A stretch of 7,197 bases of DNA from positions 4,175 to 11,371 of the forward strand of contig JAQSDS010000458.1 in the NCBI GenBank assembly GCA_029946045.1, in the 5' to 3' direction. A program made the translations under genes and the position numbers. This DNA comes from Rhodoferax sp. (GTDB lineage: Bacteria; Pseudomonadota; Gammaproteobacteria; Burkholderiales; Burkholderiaceae_C). Of this stretch, positions 1-6,195 are shown in pieces. The notes under the pieces were generated by a model. It was given only the letters and a program-made list of their open reading frames with translations, did no database searches and was not told the DNA's origin. Position 1 is the stretch's first letter, and every line of letters starts with the position of its first letter.

Positions 1-127
1 GATCCAGCAGCTTGTCGAGCTCACCCCGGTCCAACCAGATGCCACGGCAATCCGGGCAGTAGTCAATTTCGACACCCTGACGATCCGCCAGGACAAGGCT
101 TGTGTCGGTGCAGCTTGGGCATTTCAT
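1..127 (-). CDS. TFIIB-type zinc-ribbon protein (5' part, runs off left edge)
   Basis: Forty-two codons from an ATG at 127-125 stay open to the window edge. The peptide has two CxxC knuckles (C3/C6 and C24/C27) around a short beta-rich spacer, followed by GIWLDRGEL. This is the zf-TFIIB family signature (single zinc ribbon, usually in small cytoplasmic proteins of unknown role). The start is supported by AGGAG at 138-134, six bases before the ATG. The gene is divergent from the nhaR-like gene at 225 with 97 bp between them, so they probably share a promoter region. No specific substrate or partner can be given; a zinc-binding nucleic-acid or protein-interaction role is only inferred from the fold. 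The C-terminus is outside the window. Confidence 0.85.
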   Translation of the reverse strand, partial: MKCPSCTDTSLVLADRQGVEIDYCPDCRGIWLDRGELDKLLD

Positions 128-224
128 GGTTTTCTCCTAAAGATGAAAGTGGGTCCACGATAGCGGTCAAATAGATCTTTAAAAAGCAGATAATTTCTTA
201 TTTAAACTCATTAAAAAACTGACT
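128..224. promoter_or_regulatory. Divergent intergenic region between zinc-ribbon gene and nhaR-like gene
   Basis: This 97-bp region becomes AT-rich toward the nhaR-like start. It holds the AGGAG ribosome-binding site of the zinc-ribbon gene (138-134). TTTAA-ACTCA-TTAAA at 201-215 is a short perfect dyad that also fits the loose T-N11-A pattern of LysR-family operators, so it could be an autoregulatory site. LysR regulators often sit divergent from a target and bind such a region, but here the natural target nhaA lies on the other side. No strong -35/-10 pair or Shine-Dalgarno sequence is seen in front of the nhaR-like gene. Confidence 0.3.
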
Positions 225-695
225 ATGAGCACACCCTTCAACTACAAGCACCTGTATTACTTTTGGGTGGTCGCCAAAGAAGGTGGCATCTCGCGGGCCG
301 CTGAAAAGCTGGATATGGCAGTACAGACCGTGAGCGCCCAGGTGCGTGAACTGGAGCGCTCTTTGGGCTATGCCTTGCTCAAGCCCGCCGGGCGCGGGCT
401 GGTGCTGACCGATGCCGGCATGGCCGCCATGCAACAAGCCGACCATATTTTTCAGCTGGGTGAAGCGCTGCCCGCGCTGGTGCGTGACGCGGTCAGCGCC
501 CTGCTCAAGACCTTTGGCGCCAGCGGCATGGGGGTGTTTCCGGCGGCGGAGTGGGCGCACGACGACCTGCTGGCCCACTGCGCCGTCAGCCGGCTGGGCC
601 CTTGCGAAGGTGTTACCGAGCACTTTTTTGCGATTGGCACCGAGAAGAAAGTACAACACCCACTGGTGCTGCGCTTGCTGCAACCCGCGCTTTGA
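225..695 (+). CDS. nhaR: NhaR-like LysR-family regulator, internally deleted (156 aa)
   Basis: Residues 1-65 form a LysR winged helix-turn-helix (ISRAAEKLDMAVQTVSAQVR around 22-41, then LERSLGYALLKPAGRGLVLTDAG). The opening FNYKHLYYFWVVAKEGG is typical of NhaR, the activator of nhaA that responds to Na+. Family members are about 300 residues long; this one has 156. From about residue 90 the text jumps from the linker helix (LPALVRDAV) straight to the family's C-terminal end (SALLKTFGASGMGVFPA, 91-107) and finishes with HPLVLRLLQ. Most of the effector-binding domain, about 140-150 residues, is therefore absent, yet the frame is open throughout. DNA binding and dimerisation could survive, but Na+ sensing should not. 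It may be a real mini-regulator, a decaying gene or an assembly error. It ends 14 bp from the convergent nhaA stop. No clear Shine-Dalgarno sequence precedes the ATG. Confidence 0.8.
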   Translation: MSTPFNYKHLYYFWVVAKEGGISRAAEKLDMAVQTVSAQVRELERSLGYALLKPAGRGLVLTDAGMAAMQQADHIFQLGEALPALVRDAVSALLKTFGASGMGVFPAAEWAHDDLLAHCAVSRLGPCEGVTEHFFAIGTEKKVQHPLVLRLLQPAL

Positions 696-709
696 TCAGG
701 TCTTCAGGG

Positions 710-1960
710 TCAAGGTTTGGCTTTCTCGTAGGCCTCGTATTTGGGCTCCGCCAGGATGAACGGACGCGTTTGATCCTCGGCATCAGACAGTCTTGCGCGG
801 GCAGGCTTGGGCAAGGCATAAACCAAAATCAGCAAGCCCAGCAAGGCAGAAAAGATCGAGCCCGCATACACGCCCAGGCGCACCGGTGTGGCCAGCGTCG
901 GGTCAGCAAAGGCCAATGCGCCGACAAACAGGCTCATGGTGAAACCGACGCCAGCAATGCAGCCCACGCCAATGATCTGCGCTAAATTGCCAGGCTTGTT
1001 CGCCTTCATGAGCCTGGCACCCAGGTAAGTCATCACGGCAATGCCAACGGGTTTGCCCGCAGCCAGGCCAAATGCCGCACCCAGGGTGATCGGGTGCGTC
1101 AGGTAGTGCCCCGCGCCGTCAAGGCTGATGCCCGCGTTGGCGAAGGCAAACACCGGCATGATGCCGAACAACACCCAGGGCCGGAAGCTGTGCTCGGCCT
1201 CGTGCAGCGGGCTGTGGCCGTCTTTGGCTTTGAGTGGCACACAGGCTGCCACGATCACGCCCCCAATGGTCGGACTGATGCCCGATTTGTACATCACCAC
1301 CCAGAGCCCCATGCCCACCAGGATGTACAGGCTAATCGAGGAGATCTTCAGGCGGTTCATGACCCACAACAGCGCGGTGACGCCTGCCGCCATGAGCAGA
1401 TAGTCGACAAAAACCTGCTCTGTGTAGAAGAAAGCCACGATCAAAATCGCGCCAAGATCATCCACCACGGCCACGGCCAGCAAGAACGCTTTCAGCGCTG
1501 CCGGCACCCGGTTACCCAGCAGGGACAACACACCCAGCGCAAAGGCAATATCGGTTGCGGACGGAATCGCCCAACCCTGACCAAAACCAGCAGCCCCGGC
1601 GAACGCCAAATAAAACAACGCCGGCACGGCCATGCCACCCACTGCCGCCAGCACCGGCAGCAGCGCCGCCTTCGGGTTCGACAACTGTCCCTCCAGCACC
1701 TCGCGCTTGAGCTCCAGGCCCACAAAGAAGAAAAACAGCGCCATCAGCGCGTTCTTGATCCAGTAAGCCACCTTCATCTCAATGCCACCGCCCGTCGGCC
1801 CAATGCTGAAGGAGGTCGACAAAACCGCCTGGTATGCATCCCTCCACGGTGAATTGACGACGATCATCGCCAGCGCCGCAATGAACACCAGCAAGGCGCC
1901 AGGCACAGCCTCCTGGGGCAGAAAACCCAGAATTTTTTGTTCAGATGAAGCAGCGGCCAT
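710..1960 (-). CDS. nhaA: Na+/H+ antiporter NhaA
   Basis: This inner-membrane electrogenic antiporter extrudes Na+ (or Li+) in exchange for protons and is used for salt tolerance and alkaline pH. The 416-residue product has the family's usual length of roughly 390-450 and about 12 hydrophobic segments. Visible landmarks are FFFFVGLELKREVLEGQL (76-93), the T136-D137 unwound-helix motif in SATDIAFALGVLSLLG, the paired aspartates D167-D168 in VVDDLGAILI that carry ion and proton, K303 in AGKPVGI, and GFTMSLF (339-345). I chose ATG at 1960-1958 because an upstream extension to 2107 lies inside the preceding gene and has no NhaA-like sequence. It is the last gene of the alx-CaCA-nhaA run, 14 bp after the exchanger stop, with only a weak AGAAAG ribosome-binding site. 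That suggests translational coupling. Confidence 0.96.
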   Translation of the reverse strand: MAAASSEQKILGFLPQEAVPGALLVFIAALAMIVVNSPWRDAYQAVLSTSFSIGPTGGGIEMKVAYWIKNALMALFFFFVGLELKREVLEGQLSNPKAALLPVLAAVGGMAVPALFYLAFAGAAGFGQGWAIPSATDIAFALGVLSLLGNRVPAALKAFLLAVAVVDDLGAILIVAFFYTEQVFVDYLLMAAGVTALLWVMNRLKISSISLYILVGMGLWVVMYKSGISPTIGGVIVAACVPLKAKDGHSPLHEAEHSFRPWVLFGIMPVFAFANAGISLDGAGHYLTHPITLGAAFGLAAGKPVGIAVMTYLGARLMKANKPGNLAQIIGVGCIAGVGFTMSLFVGALAFADPTLATPVRLGVYAGSIFSALLGLLILVYALPKPARARLSDAEDQTRPFILAEPKYEAYEKAKP

Positions 1961-1974
1961 ACTTGAAGGACTTT

Positions 1975-2931
1975 CTAAGCGATAGAAATGAGATAGCCGG
2001 TGTAGGCCGCATAACAGGTCATAAAGACCCAGCCTTCCCAGCGCAGAAGCTTGGCGCCCGTGCCGGCAAAGTAAACCAGCAGGCCGGTCGCCGCCAGCAT
2101 CACCCAAATGTCAAAAGTCGCGATTTGGCGGGGTATGTCGATCGGCTGGATGATGGCTGTGGAGCCCAGAATAAAAAGCACGTTGAAAATGTTGGAACCC
2201 ACAATGTTGCCGTAAGCCACATCCGAATGCTTGCGTAGCGCCGCCATCACAGAGGTCACCAACTCGGGCATCGAGGTACCCACCGCCACAATGGTCAGGC
2301 CGATGATGGTGTCCGACACACCCAGGCCTTTGGCCAGCGTGATCGATCCGTCCACCAAAAAGCGAGCACCCAAAATCGTGATCGCAATGCCAGCCACTGC
2401 CATTGTCAACGAGAGCGCCATGTTGCCTGGCCCTTGGCGCGCATCTTCGGCGCGCTGCTCGGCGACCAGCGCCACCTCGGCCGGAGCGCGCTTTTCCTGC
2501 TCGTAGACAAACGCGATGTAGACCAACAGCACCGCAATGAAGACCACCCCCACCAGCATGCCCATGCTTCCGTACCACACCACTCCGAGGCAAGCCAGCG
2601 CCGCCAGCGTCAGCATGATGGCATCGCGCTTGAAGCCCTTCGGGTTGACGGCCATGGGGTAGATCACCGCGGAGAGTCCCAGGATAAACAAGATATTGGC
2701 AATGTTCGAGCCCACCACATTGCCCACGGCAATGCCTGGCGAGCCGTTGAGCGCCGCCAGCACACTCGTCACCAATTCCGGCGTCGACGTGCCAAAACCT
2801 ACCAGTGTGAGCCCAATCAGCAGCGGCGACACCCCCAGCGATTTTGCCGAAGCCACCGCCCCGCGCACAAGCAATTCACCGCCCAGCAGCAACATGGCCA
2901 AGCCGAACGCGATAGTCAGCCAAACATTCAT
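1975..2931 (-). CDS. CaCA-family Ca2+(Na+)/H+ or K+-dependent Na+/Ca2+ exchanger (YrbG-like)
   Basis: This 318-residue inner-membrane protein has two homologous halves, each with an alpha-repeat. Alpha-1 is GFGTSTPEL (45-53) followed by GNVVGSNIANILFILG (70-85). Alpha-2 is GTSMPEL (218-224) followed by GNIVGSNIFNVLFILG (241-256). E52 and E223 are the expected cation-binding acidic residues. About ten hydrophobic segments are split by a hydrophilic loop around 143-170. The family swaps Ca2+ for Na+ or H+; the ion used here cannot be read from sequence. I chose ATG at 2931 because GGAG lies nine bases upstream. A TTG at 2946 is in frame but overlaps that Shine-Dalgarno sequence. It lies 37 bp after alx and 14 bp before nhaA on the same strand, so an operon is very likely. 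Confidence 0.93.
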   Translation of the reverse strand: MNVWLTIAFGLAMLLLGGELLVRGAVASAKSLGVSPLLIGLTLVGFGTSTPELVTSVLAALNGSPGIAVGNVVGSNIANILFILGLSAVIYPMAVNPKGFKRDAIMLTLAALACLGVVWYGSMGMLVGVVFIAVLLVYIAFVYEQEKRAPAEVALVAEQRAEDARQGPGNMALSLTMAVAGIAITILGARFLVDGSITLAKGLGVSDTIIGLTIVAVGTSMPELVTSVMAALRKHSDVAYGNIVGSNIFNVLFILGSTAIIQPIDIPRQIATFDIWVMLAATGLLVYFAGTGAKLLRWEGWVFMTCYAAYTGYLISIA

Positions 2932-2968
2932 CGGCAATTTCTCCAAATCGGGCCGCTCATGCGACGGA

Positions 2969-3928
2969 TCACTCCTTGGCTCGCACCGGGCTCATGCGCA
3001 CGCTCAGCAACATGGTCAGGGCCAAGATACCCACCACCACGCCCAAGGAAACATGCACCGGGATTTTATAAACATCGATCAAGGTCATCTTGGTGCCAAT
3101 GAACACCAGAACCACCGCCAGGCCGTAGTTGAGCAGGTGGAACTTGCTGGCCACAGCCGCGAGTAAAAAGTACATCGCCCGCAGCCCCAAAATGGCAAAC
3201 ACGTTGCTGGTCAGCACGATGAACGGGTCGCTGGTGATGGCAAAAATGGCCGGGATCGAATCGACAGCAAAAATCACATCGGTGAGCGCAATCAAGCAGA
3301 TCACCATGAACAGCGGTGTGGCGATGCGTTTGCCGTTTTCGACCGTCCAGAACTTCTCGCCATCGTACAGCTTGCTGACCGGCAGCCACTTGCGCAGCAA
3401 CTTGAGCGCGGGGTTGTCCTCCAGGTTGGGCTCCTGACCGGCGGCCCACCACATCTTGACACCGGTCAGGATCAGGAACGCGCCGAACACGTACAAGATC
3501 CAGTGGAACTCGGCCAGCAACCAGCCGCCCACCAAAATCATGATGGTGCGCAACACAATGGCGCCAATGATGCCGATCATCAGCACCCGCTTCTGGAAGT
3601 GCGTGGGCACGGCAAAGTAGGTAAAGATCAACAGGAAGACAAAGATGTTGTCTACCGCCAGTGACTTTTCAATCAGGTAACCCGTCAGGAATTCGAGCGA
3701 CTTGGTGTTGGCCAGCTCGGTCGAACCGGTGGTGTCCTTGACCGCCCACCAAAAAAGGCCGTTGAACATAAAGCTGAGCGCAATCCACACCAGCGACCAG
3801 TTCAGCGCTTCCTTGATGCCAATATCGTGCGAGCCCTGTTTTTTGAGCACAACAAAATCAACGAACAGCGACACCAGCACGATGCCGCCGAAAGTGGCCC
3901 ATAGCCAAAGCGGAGCGATTGTTTCCAT
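2969..3928 (-). CDS. alx: TerC/Alx-family integral membrane metal transporter
   Basis: The 319-residue protein matches the TerC family and most closely the Alx branch (E. coli Alx is about 320 residues), which is linked to Mn2+ export and alkaline-pH induction. Diagnostic blocks are LIEKSLAVDNIFVFLLIF (85-102, with E87, D93 and N94), ATPLFMVICLIALTDVIF (203-220, D217) running into AVDSIPAIFA (221-230, D223), and TSNVFAILGLRAMYFLL (240-256). The conserved acidic residues in membrane segments are the proposed metal-binding sites. ATG at 3928 is supported by GAGG at 3937-3934, five bases upstream. An upstream extension to 4012 only translates the leader. It is the first gene of the alx-CaCA-nhaA operon. 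Its leader can fold so as to cover this ribosome-binding site, in line with the RNA-level control known for E. coli alx. Confidence 0.93.
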   Translation of the reverse strand: METIAPLWLWATFGGIVLVSLFVDFVVLKKQGSHDIGIKEALNWSLVWIALSFMFNGLFWWAVKDTTGSTELANTKSLEFLTGYLIEKSLAVDNIFVFLLIFTYFAVPTHFQKRVLMIGIIGAIVLRTIMILVGGWLLAEFHWILYVFGAFLILTGVKMWWAAGQEPNLEDNPALKLLRKWLPVSKLYDGEKFWTVENGKRIATPLFMVICLIALTDVIFAVDSIPAIFAITSDPFIVLTSNVFAILGLRAMYFLLAAVASKFHLLNYGLAVVLVFIGTKMTLIDVYKIPVHVSLGVVVGILALTMLLSVRMSPVRAKE

Positions 3929-3933
3929 GAATA

Positions 3934-4022
3934 CCTCATAAATTTGAACCAAGCAGCCTACAGGCCTACCTTGCTTGTGCGCCGAATGCGTCAGAGCACG
4001 GATGAGGTTCAAGTTTATCGAG
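3934..4022 (-). promoter_or_regulatory. Candidate structured RNA leader of alx
   Basis: In the transcript, CUCGAUAAACUUGAACC (4022-4006) can pair with GGUUCAAAUUUAUGAG (3950-3935). That gives twelve pairs with one C/A mismatch, a bulged G, and three more pairs, so it closes a domain of about 55 nt. The 3' strand includes most of the alx Shine-Dalgarno GAGG. Inside the domain, AAGCA/UGCUU (3976-3972 with 3955-3951) and a weaker GUGC/GCAC (3999-3996 with 3980-3977) form two smaller hairpins. A second pairing, ACCUCAU (4008-4002) with AUGAGGU (3939-3933), is perfect, also hides the Shine-Dalgarno sequence, and shares bases with the long stem. E. coli alx has a Mn2+/pH-responsive yybP-ykoY leader, but I do not see that family's conserved loop sequences here. 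A switch role is inferred. Confidence 0.5.
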
Positions 4023-4174
4023 ATATACGCATGTTTATTCTGAAAAAAATGTCACGATGGTTCGTAAAAACAGGAATGTTTCATTACCAACTCCGCCTCG
4101 TTGCCGGTTGATAGGCAAGCTGGCAGTCACCCAAGGGGAAATTAGGACAACGACGCTGCCGCTGCAGCGATAGG
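4023..4174 (-). promoter_or_regulatory. Region upstream of the alx leader, presumed promoter area
   Basis: This stretch between the GST stop and the alx leader becomes AT-rich at 4023-4080. On the minus strand it has GTGACA at 4055-4050, then a run of seven T, and TATATC at 4028-4023. The spacing of these elements is not right for a standard sigma-70 promoter, so no promoter is called with confidence. TTGGTA (4090-4085) followed after 17 bases by a TTACGA-like hexamer is another weak option. A small TTGCC/GGCAA hairpin lies at 4101-4118. I see no gene here. Confidence 0.25.
4154..4169 (-). terminator. Weak hairpin just after the GST stop codon
   Basis: CGCTGC/GCAGCG form a perfect six-base-pair stem with a four-base loop, starting six bases past the GST TAG codon. 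It is GC-rich, but no U-run follows, so intrinsic termination is doubtful. It may only slow readthrough into the alx operon. Confidence 0.3.
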
Positions 4175-4798
4175 CTAGTTCTGATCGAATTTTGCGTAAT
4201 ACGCCACAACGGACGGCAGTTGAGCTATGCGTTTCATGTGGGCATTGAGCACTGGCGCCACCTTTTCCACCAGATCAGCGGGTACGTGATCCAGTCGACC
4301 CGAGTTCAGTCCGCGCACGTCCACAAAGACCTTCAGGTCAGCTACGGTGAGGCGGCTATCGGAAAAATATTCACCGCCATGAGCTATCAACTGCATTTGA
4401 AGCCAGGCCAGATACTTGGGCATCGCCCCGTTGACCAGCTCCAGACGGGCTGCTTTTTGCTCTTCTCCTGCCATGTGGAATGTGGGACCCAGTCTGACGC
4501 TGGCCTCCTCCACCACACACATCACCTCGTCACAGAGCAGCGCCTGGTAAGGGTCGACGGGATAGAGGCCGGCGAGCTTGCCGACATATCGGTTGATGGC
4601 GTCACATTGCGTGACCGCCACGCCGTCAACGTAGAGAACAGGCACCTGACCCAAGGGAGTCGATTTGCGCACTTCAGCAAACTCCGGGAATGCAAAGCGA
4701 TGGTCTTCAAAGGCAACGCCGCCAACGGACAGTGCCAGACGCGCCGGCTCAGCACGACCGCCGTGAAAATCGAAGTAGGAGAGTTTGAGGTGGGGCAT
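4175..4798 (-). CDS. Glutathione S-transferase, sigma/pi-like
   Basis: This 207-residue cytosolic enzyme has the usual GST length. The N-terminal thioredoxin-like domain (about 1-80) has LSYFDFHGGRAEPARLAL with catalytic-type Y8, the cis-proline motif QVPVLYVDG (P53), and a glutathione-binding TQCDAINRYV (63-72). The all-helical C-terminal domain contains the folding N-cap LTVADLKVF (T151, D154) and ends near SVVAYYAKF. A Tyr in the Y8 setting points to sigma/pi-like rather than the beta-class GSTs common in bacteria. Substrate is unknown; glutathione conjugation or isomerisation is the family activity. I chose ATG at 4798 because an extension to 4975 merely translates the tRNA-Ser remnant. 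The Shine-Dalgarno sequence is poor. A terminator at 4860-4885 separates the gene from the tRNA, so it needs its own promoter in the T-rich 4800-4850 stretch. Confidence 0.92.
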   Translation of the reverse strand: MPHLKLSYFDFHGGRAEPARLALSVGGVAFEDHRFAFPEFAEVRKSTPLGQVPVLYVDGVAVTQCDAINRYVGKLAGLYPVDPYQALLCDEVMCVVEEASVRLGPTFHMAGEEQKAARLELVNGAMPKYLAWLQMQLIAHGGEYFSDSRLTVADLKVFVDVRGLNSGRLDHVPADLVEKVAPVLNAHMKRIAQLPSVVAYYAKFDQN

Positions 4799-4859
4799 AG
4801 GGTTTCTTGGCAAAGTTAAAACAGCAAAAGCACGAAAAAAATCTGCAGAGCCAGAAACA

Positions 4860-4885
4860 CAAAACCCCGCGTGTGCGGGGTTTTG
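4860..4885 (-). terminator. Intrinsic terminator downstream of tRNA-Ser remnant
   Basis: CAAAACCCCGC-GTGT-GCGGGGTTTTG is a perfect eleven-pair hairpin with a four-base loop. The arms supply a T-run on either strand, so it could work in both directions. It lies about 42 bp beyond the CCA end of the tRNA fragment and upstream of the GST start. It is best read as the original tRNA-Ser terminator. Confidence 0.8.
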
Positions 4886-4927
4886 GCAGGTTTCTATTCG
4901 CTGATAGCGGGTTAGAAGCCCATGTAC

Positions 4928-4988
4928 TGGCGGAATCGGAGAGATTCGAACTCTCGATGAGGCTCTACACCCCATACTCCCTTAGCAG
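4928..4988 (-). tRNA. tRNA-Ser(GCU) 3' fragment, not a functional gene (attachment-site remnant)
   Basis: Read on the minus strand, the order is anticodon loop CTGCTAA (4988-4982, anticodon GCT), anticodon 3' stem GGGAG, a long type II variable arm (GGGGT/GCCTC stem, loop GTAGA), T arm GAGAG-TTCGAAT-CTCTC (4955-4939), acceptor 3' strand CGATTCC, discriminator G and encoded CCA (4930-4928). The long variable arm and GCU anticodon identify serine. The 5' half is missing: beyond 4988 the expected CTCCC stem strand reads TACTT instead, and there is no D arm or 5' acceptor strand. This is the piece left when a mobile element integrates at the anticodon loop and takes the 5' half to its far end. 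Confidence 0.9.
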
Positions 4989-4990
4989 AA
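4982..4990. other. Probable integrase crossover region / element boundary
   Basis: Homology to tRNA-Ser stops exactly at the 5' edge of the anticodon loop (4988), and AT-rich element DNA follows. The anticodon loop is a well-known crossover position for tyrosine recombinases that target tRNA genes, and a gene for one starts 115 bp away. The second copy of the att repeat is not in this window, so the exact core length is unknown. Confidence 0.65.
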
Positions 4991-5059
4991 GTAGTAATTA
5001 TTCTATTTATCTGTTTAAAATCATCATGTTACACCTACCTTTTACCCCTAAAATCAATT

Positions 5060-5079
5060 ACGGGGACAAAACGGGGACA
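5060..5079 (+). repeat. Tandem 9-bp direct repeat upstream of integrase
   Basis: ACGGGGACA occurs at 5060-5068 and again at 5071-5079, a period of 11 bp, close to one helical turn. This places both copies on the same DNA face between the attachment site and the integrase start. The arrangement fits arm-type binding sites for the integrase N-terminal domain, or a regulator site. The role is inferred from position only. Confidence 0.6.
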
Positions 5080-5104
5080 CTAATTCCGCAGGAGGCATTC
5101 CATC

Positions 5105-6130
5105 ATGGCAGTTTTTGAGCAACGCGAATCAGGCTATTGGCAGGCAAAAATCAGGCGCAAAGGCCACCCATCCCAGTCGAAAACATTTCGGACCAAGCTT
5201 GACGCCCAAGTGTGGGCTCGCGGGATTGAATCGGGCATTGACAAAGGTACGCACATCTCAACCGCTGCGGCAGAGAAGACTTTGTTCAAAGATTTGGCTT
5301 CAAGATTCAGCACGGAATTCGCACCGTTCCACTACCGCAGCATCGGCTGGAAACACAAGCTTTCTAATCTGGTTAATCGCCTTGGGACGCACTCCGTCGC
5401 CTCATTGACGGCCGACAAAATTGCGCTCTATCGTGATCAGCGACTGACTGACCCCGATCCGCGATTTTCAGATGCCACCAAGGCACCAAAGATTTCAGGC
5501 CCCACCGTCAAGTCTGAATTGGATTTGCTTTCAAAAGTTCTTGATGTGGCGAGCAAGGAATTTCGTATCACATTGCCAACTGGCAACGTCGTCGCGCACA
5601 TCCGCAAACCGGCCAACAATCCGTCTCGTGAACGGCGGTTGACGGAGGATGAGTTTGTCAAGCTTCTGGCAGCCTGTGACCGATCAACCAATCGCTGGCT
5701 CAAACCCGCCCTGCTTTTGAGTGTGGAAACCGCCATGCGTCAGGGCGAGCTACTCTCCCTGAAATGGGATGACGTGAATTTTGAAAAGCGCATTGCTTTC
5801 TTGAAAATGACCAAGAACGGTGAACCGCGTGCCGTGCCACTATCGAGCCGGGCCATTGAATTGCTCCGGTCTATTCCTTTCACCACCGGCAACCGGGTCA
5901 TCTTGGTTGAAAAACAAAGCTTGCATGTGGTTTTCAAAACGGCGTGTCGGCGCGCCAAAATTGAAGACTTCACATGGCACGACTTGCGGCACGAATCAAT
6001 TTCAAGGTATGCCGAACGAGGCGACTTCTCGATTCTTGAGCTCGCCTCCATTTCCGGCCACAAAACACTGCAAATGTTGAAAAAATACACCCATTTGCAA
6101 GCTGAAAAATTGGCTGCAAAGATGGGTTAA
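5105..6130 (+). CDS. int: Tyrosine recombinase / phage-type integrase
   Basis: The 341-residue protein has a short arm-binding-like N-terminus (GYWQAKIRRKG, then SKTFRTKLDAQVWA, 10-39), a helical core-binding region (about 58-155) and a catalytic domain (about 175-335). All expected catalytic residues are visible: R212 in TAMRQGELL, K237 in the MTKNGEPR hairpin, H292 and R295 in WHDLRHE, H319 in ISGHK, and nucleophile Y328 in KKYTHL. It should integrate and excise the element at tRNA-Ser by strand exchange through a 3'-phosphotyrosine link. ATG at 5105 is supported by a consensus AGGAGG at 5090-5095, nine bases upstream. It is transcribed away from the attachment site and is convergent with the SRAP gene, with 65 bp between their stops. 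The enzyme looks intact, so the element may still be mobile. Confidence 0.96.
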   Translation: MAVFEQRESGYWQAKIRRKGHPSQSKTFRTKLDAQVWARGIESGIDKGTHISTAAAEKTLFKDLASRFSTEFAPFHYRSIGWKHKLSNLVNRLGTHSVASLTADKIALYRDQRLTDPDPRFSDATKAPKISGPTVKSELDLLSKVLDVASKEFRITLPTGNVVAHIRKPANNPSRERRLTEDEFVKLLAACDRSTNRWLKPALLLSVETAMRQGELLSLKWDDVNFEKRIAFLKMTKNGEPRAVPLSSRAIELLRSIPFTTGNRVILVEKQSLHVVFKTACRRAKIEDFTWHDLRHESISRYAERGDFSILELASISGHKTLQMLKKYTHLQAEKLAAKMG

Positions 6131-6195
6131 CAACTAGAGCAGTGTAGCCACGAGGGTAATGTTTGTGCCGCGCCACGGTCGATTTTTCCGCCGTT

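Noticed and set aside
1094..1852. 252-codon open frame on the plus strand
   Set aside because: It is antisense to nhaA, its product is rich in His, Gln and Arg, and it has no recognisable domain. It is a shadow of GC-rich codons.
2932..2946. TTG start for the CaCA exchanger, adding five residues
   Set aside because: The TTG overlaps the GGAG that serves the ATG at 2931, so the later start is better supported.
2434..3166. Two plus-strand open frames of 222 and 156 codons
   Set aside because: Both are antisense to the exchanger and alx genes, with low-complexity His/Arg-rich or scrambled products. The minus-strand frames carry clear family motifs.
3929..4140. Classical yybP-ykoY Mn2+ riboswitch before alx
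   Set aside because: The conserved loop sequences expected for that family are not visible. Only a generic structured leader is claimed.
4799..4975. N-terminal extension of the GST starting near 4975
   Set aside because: It translates the tRNA-Ser remnant and the terminator, a known annotation artefact.
4807..5118. 103-codon plus-strand frame before the integrase
   Set aside because: Its middle is the antisense translation of tRNA-Ser, and its end overlaps the integrase ribosome-binding site. No protein family is visible.
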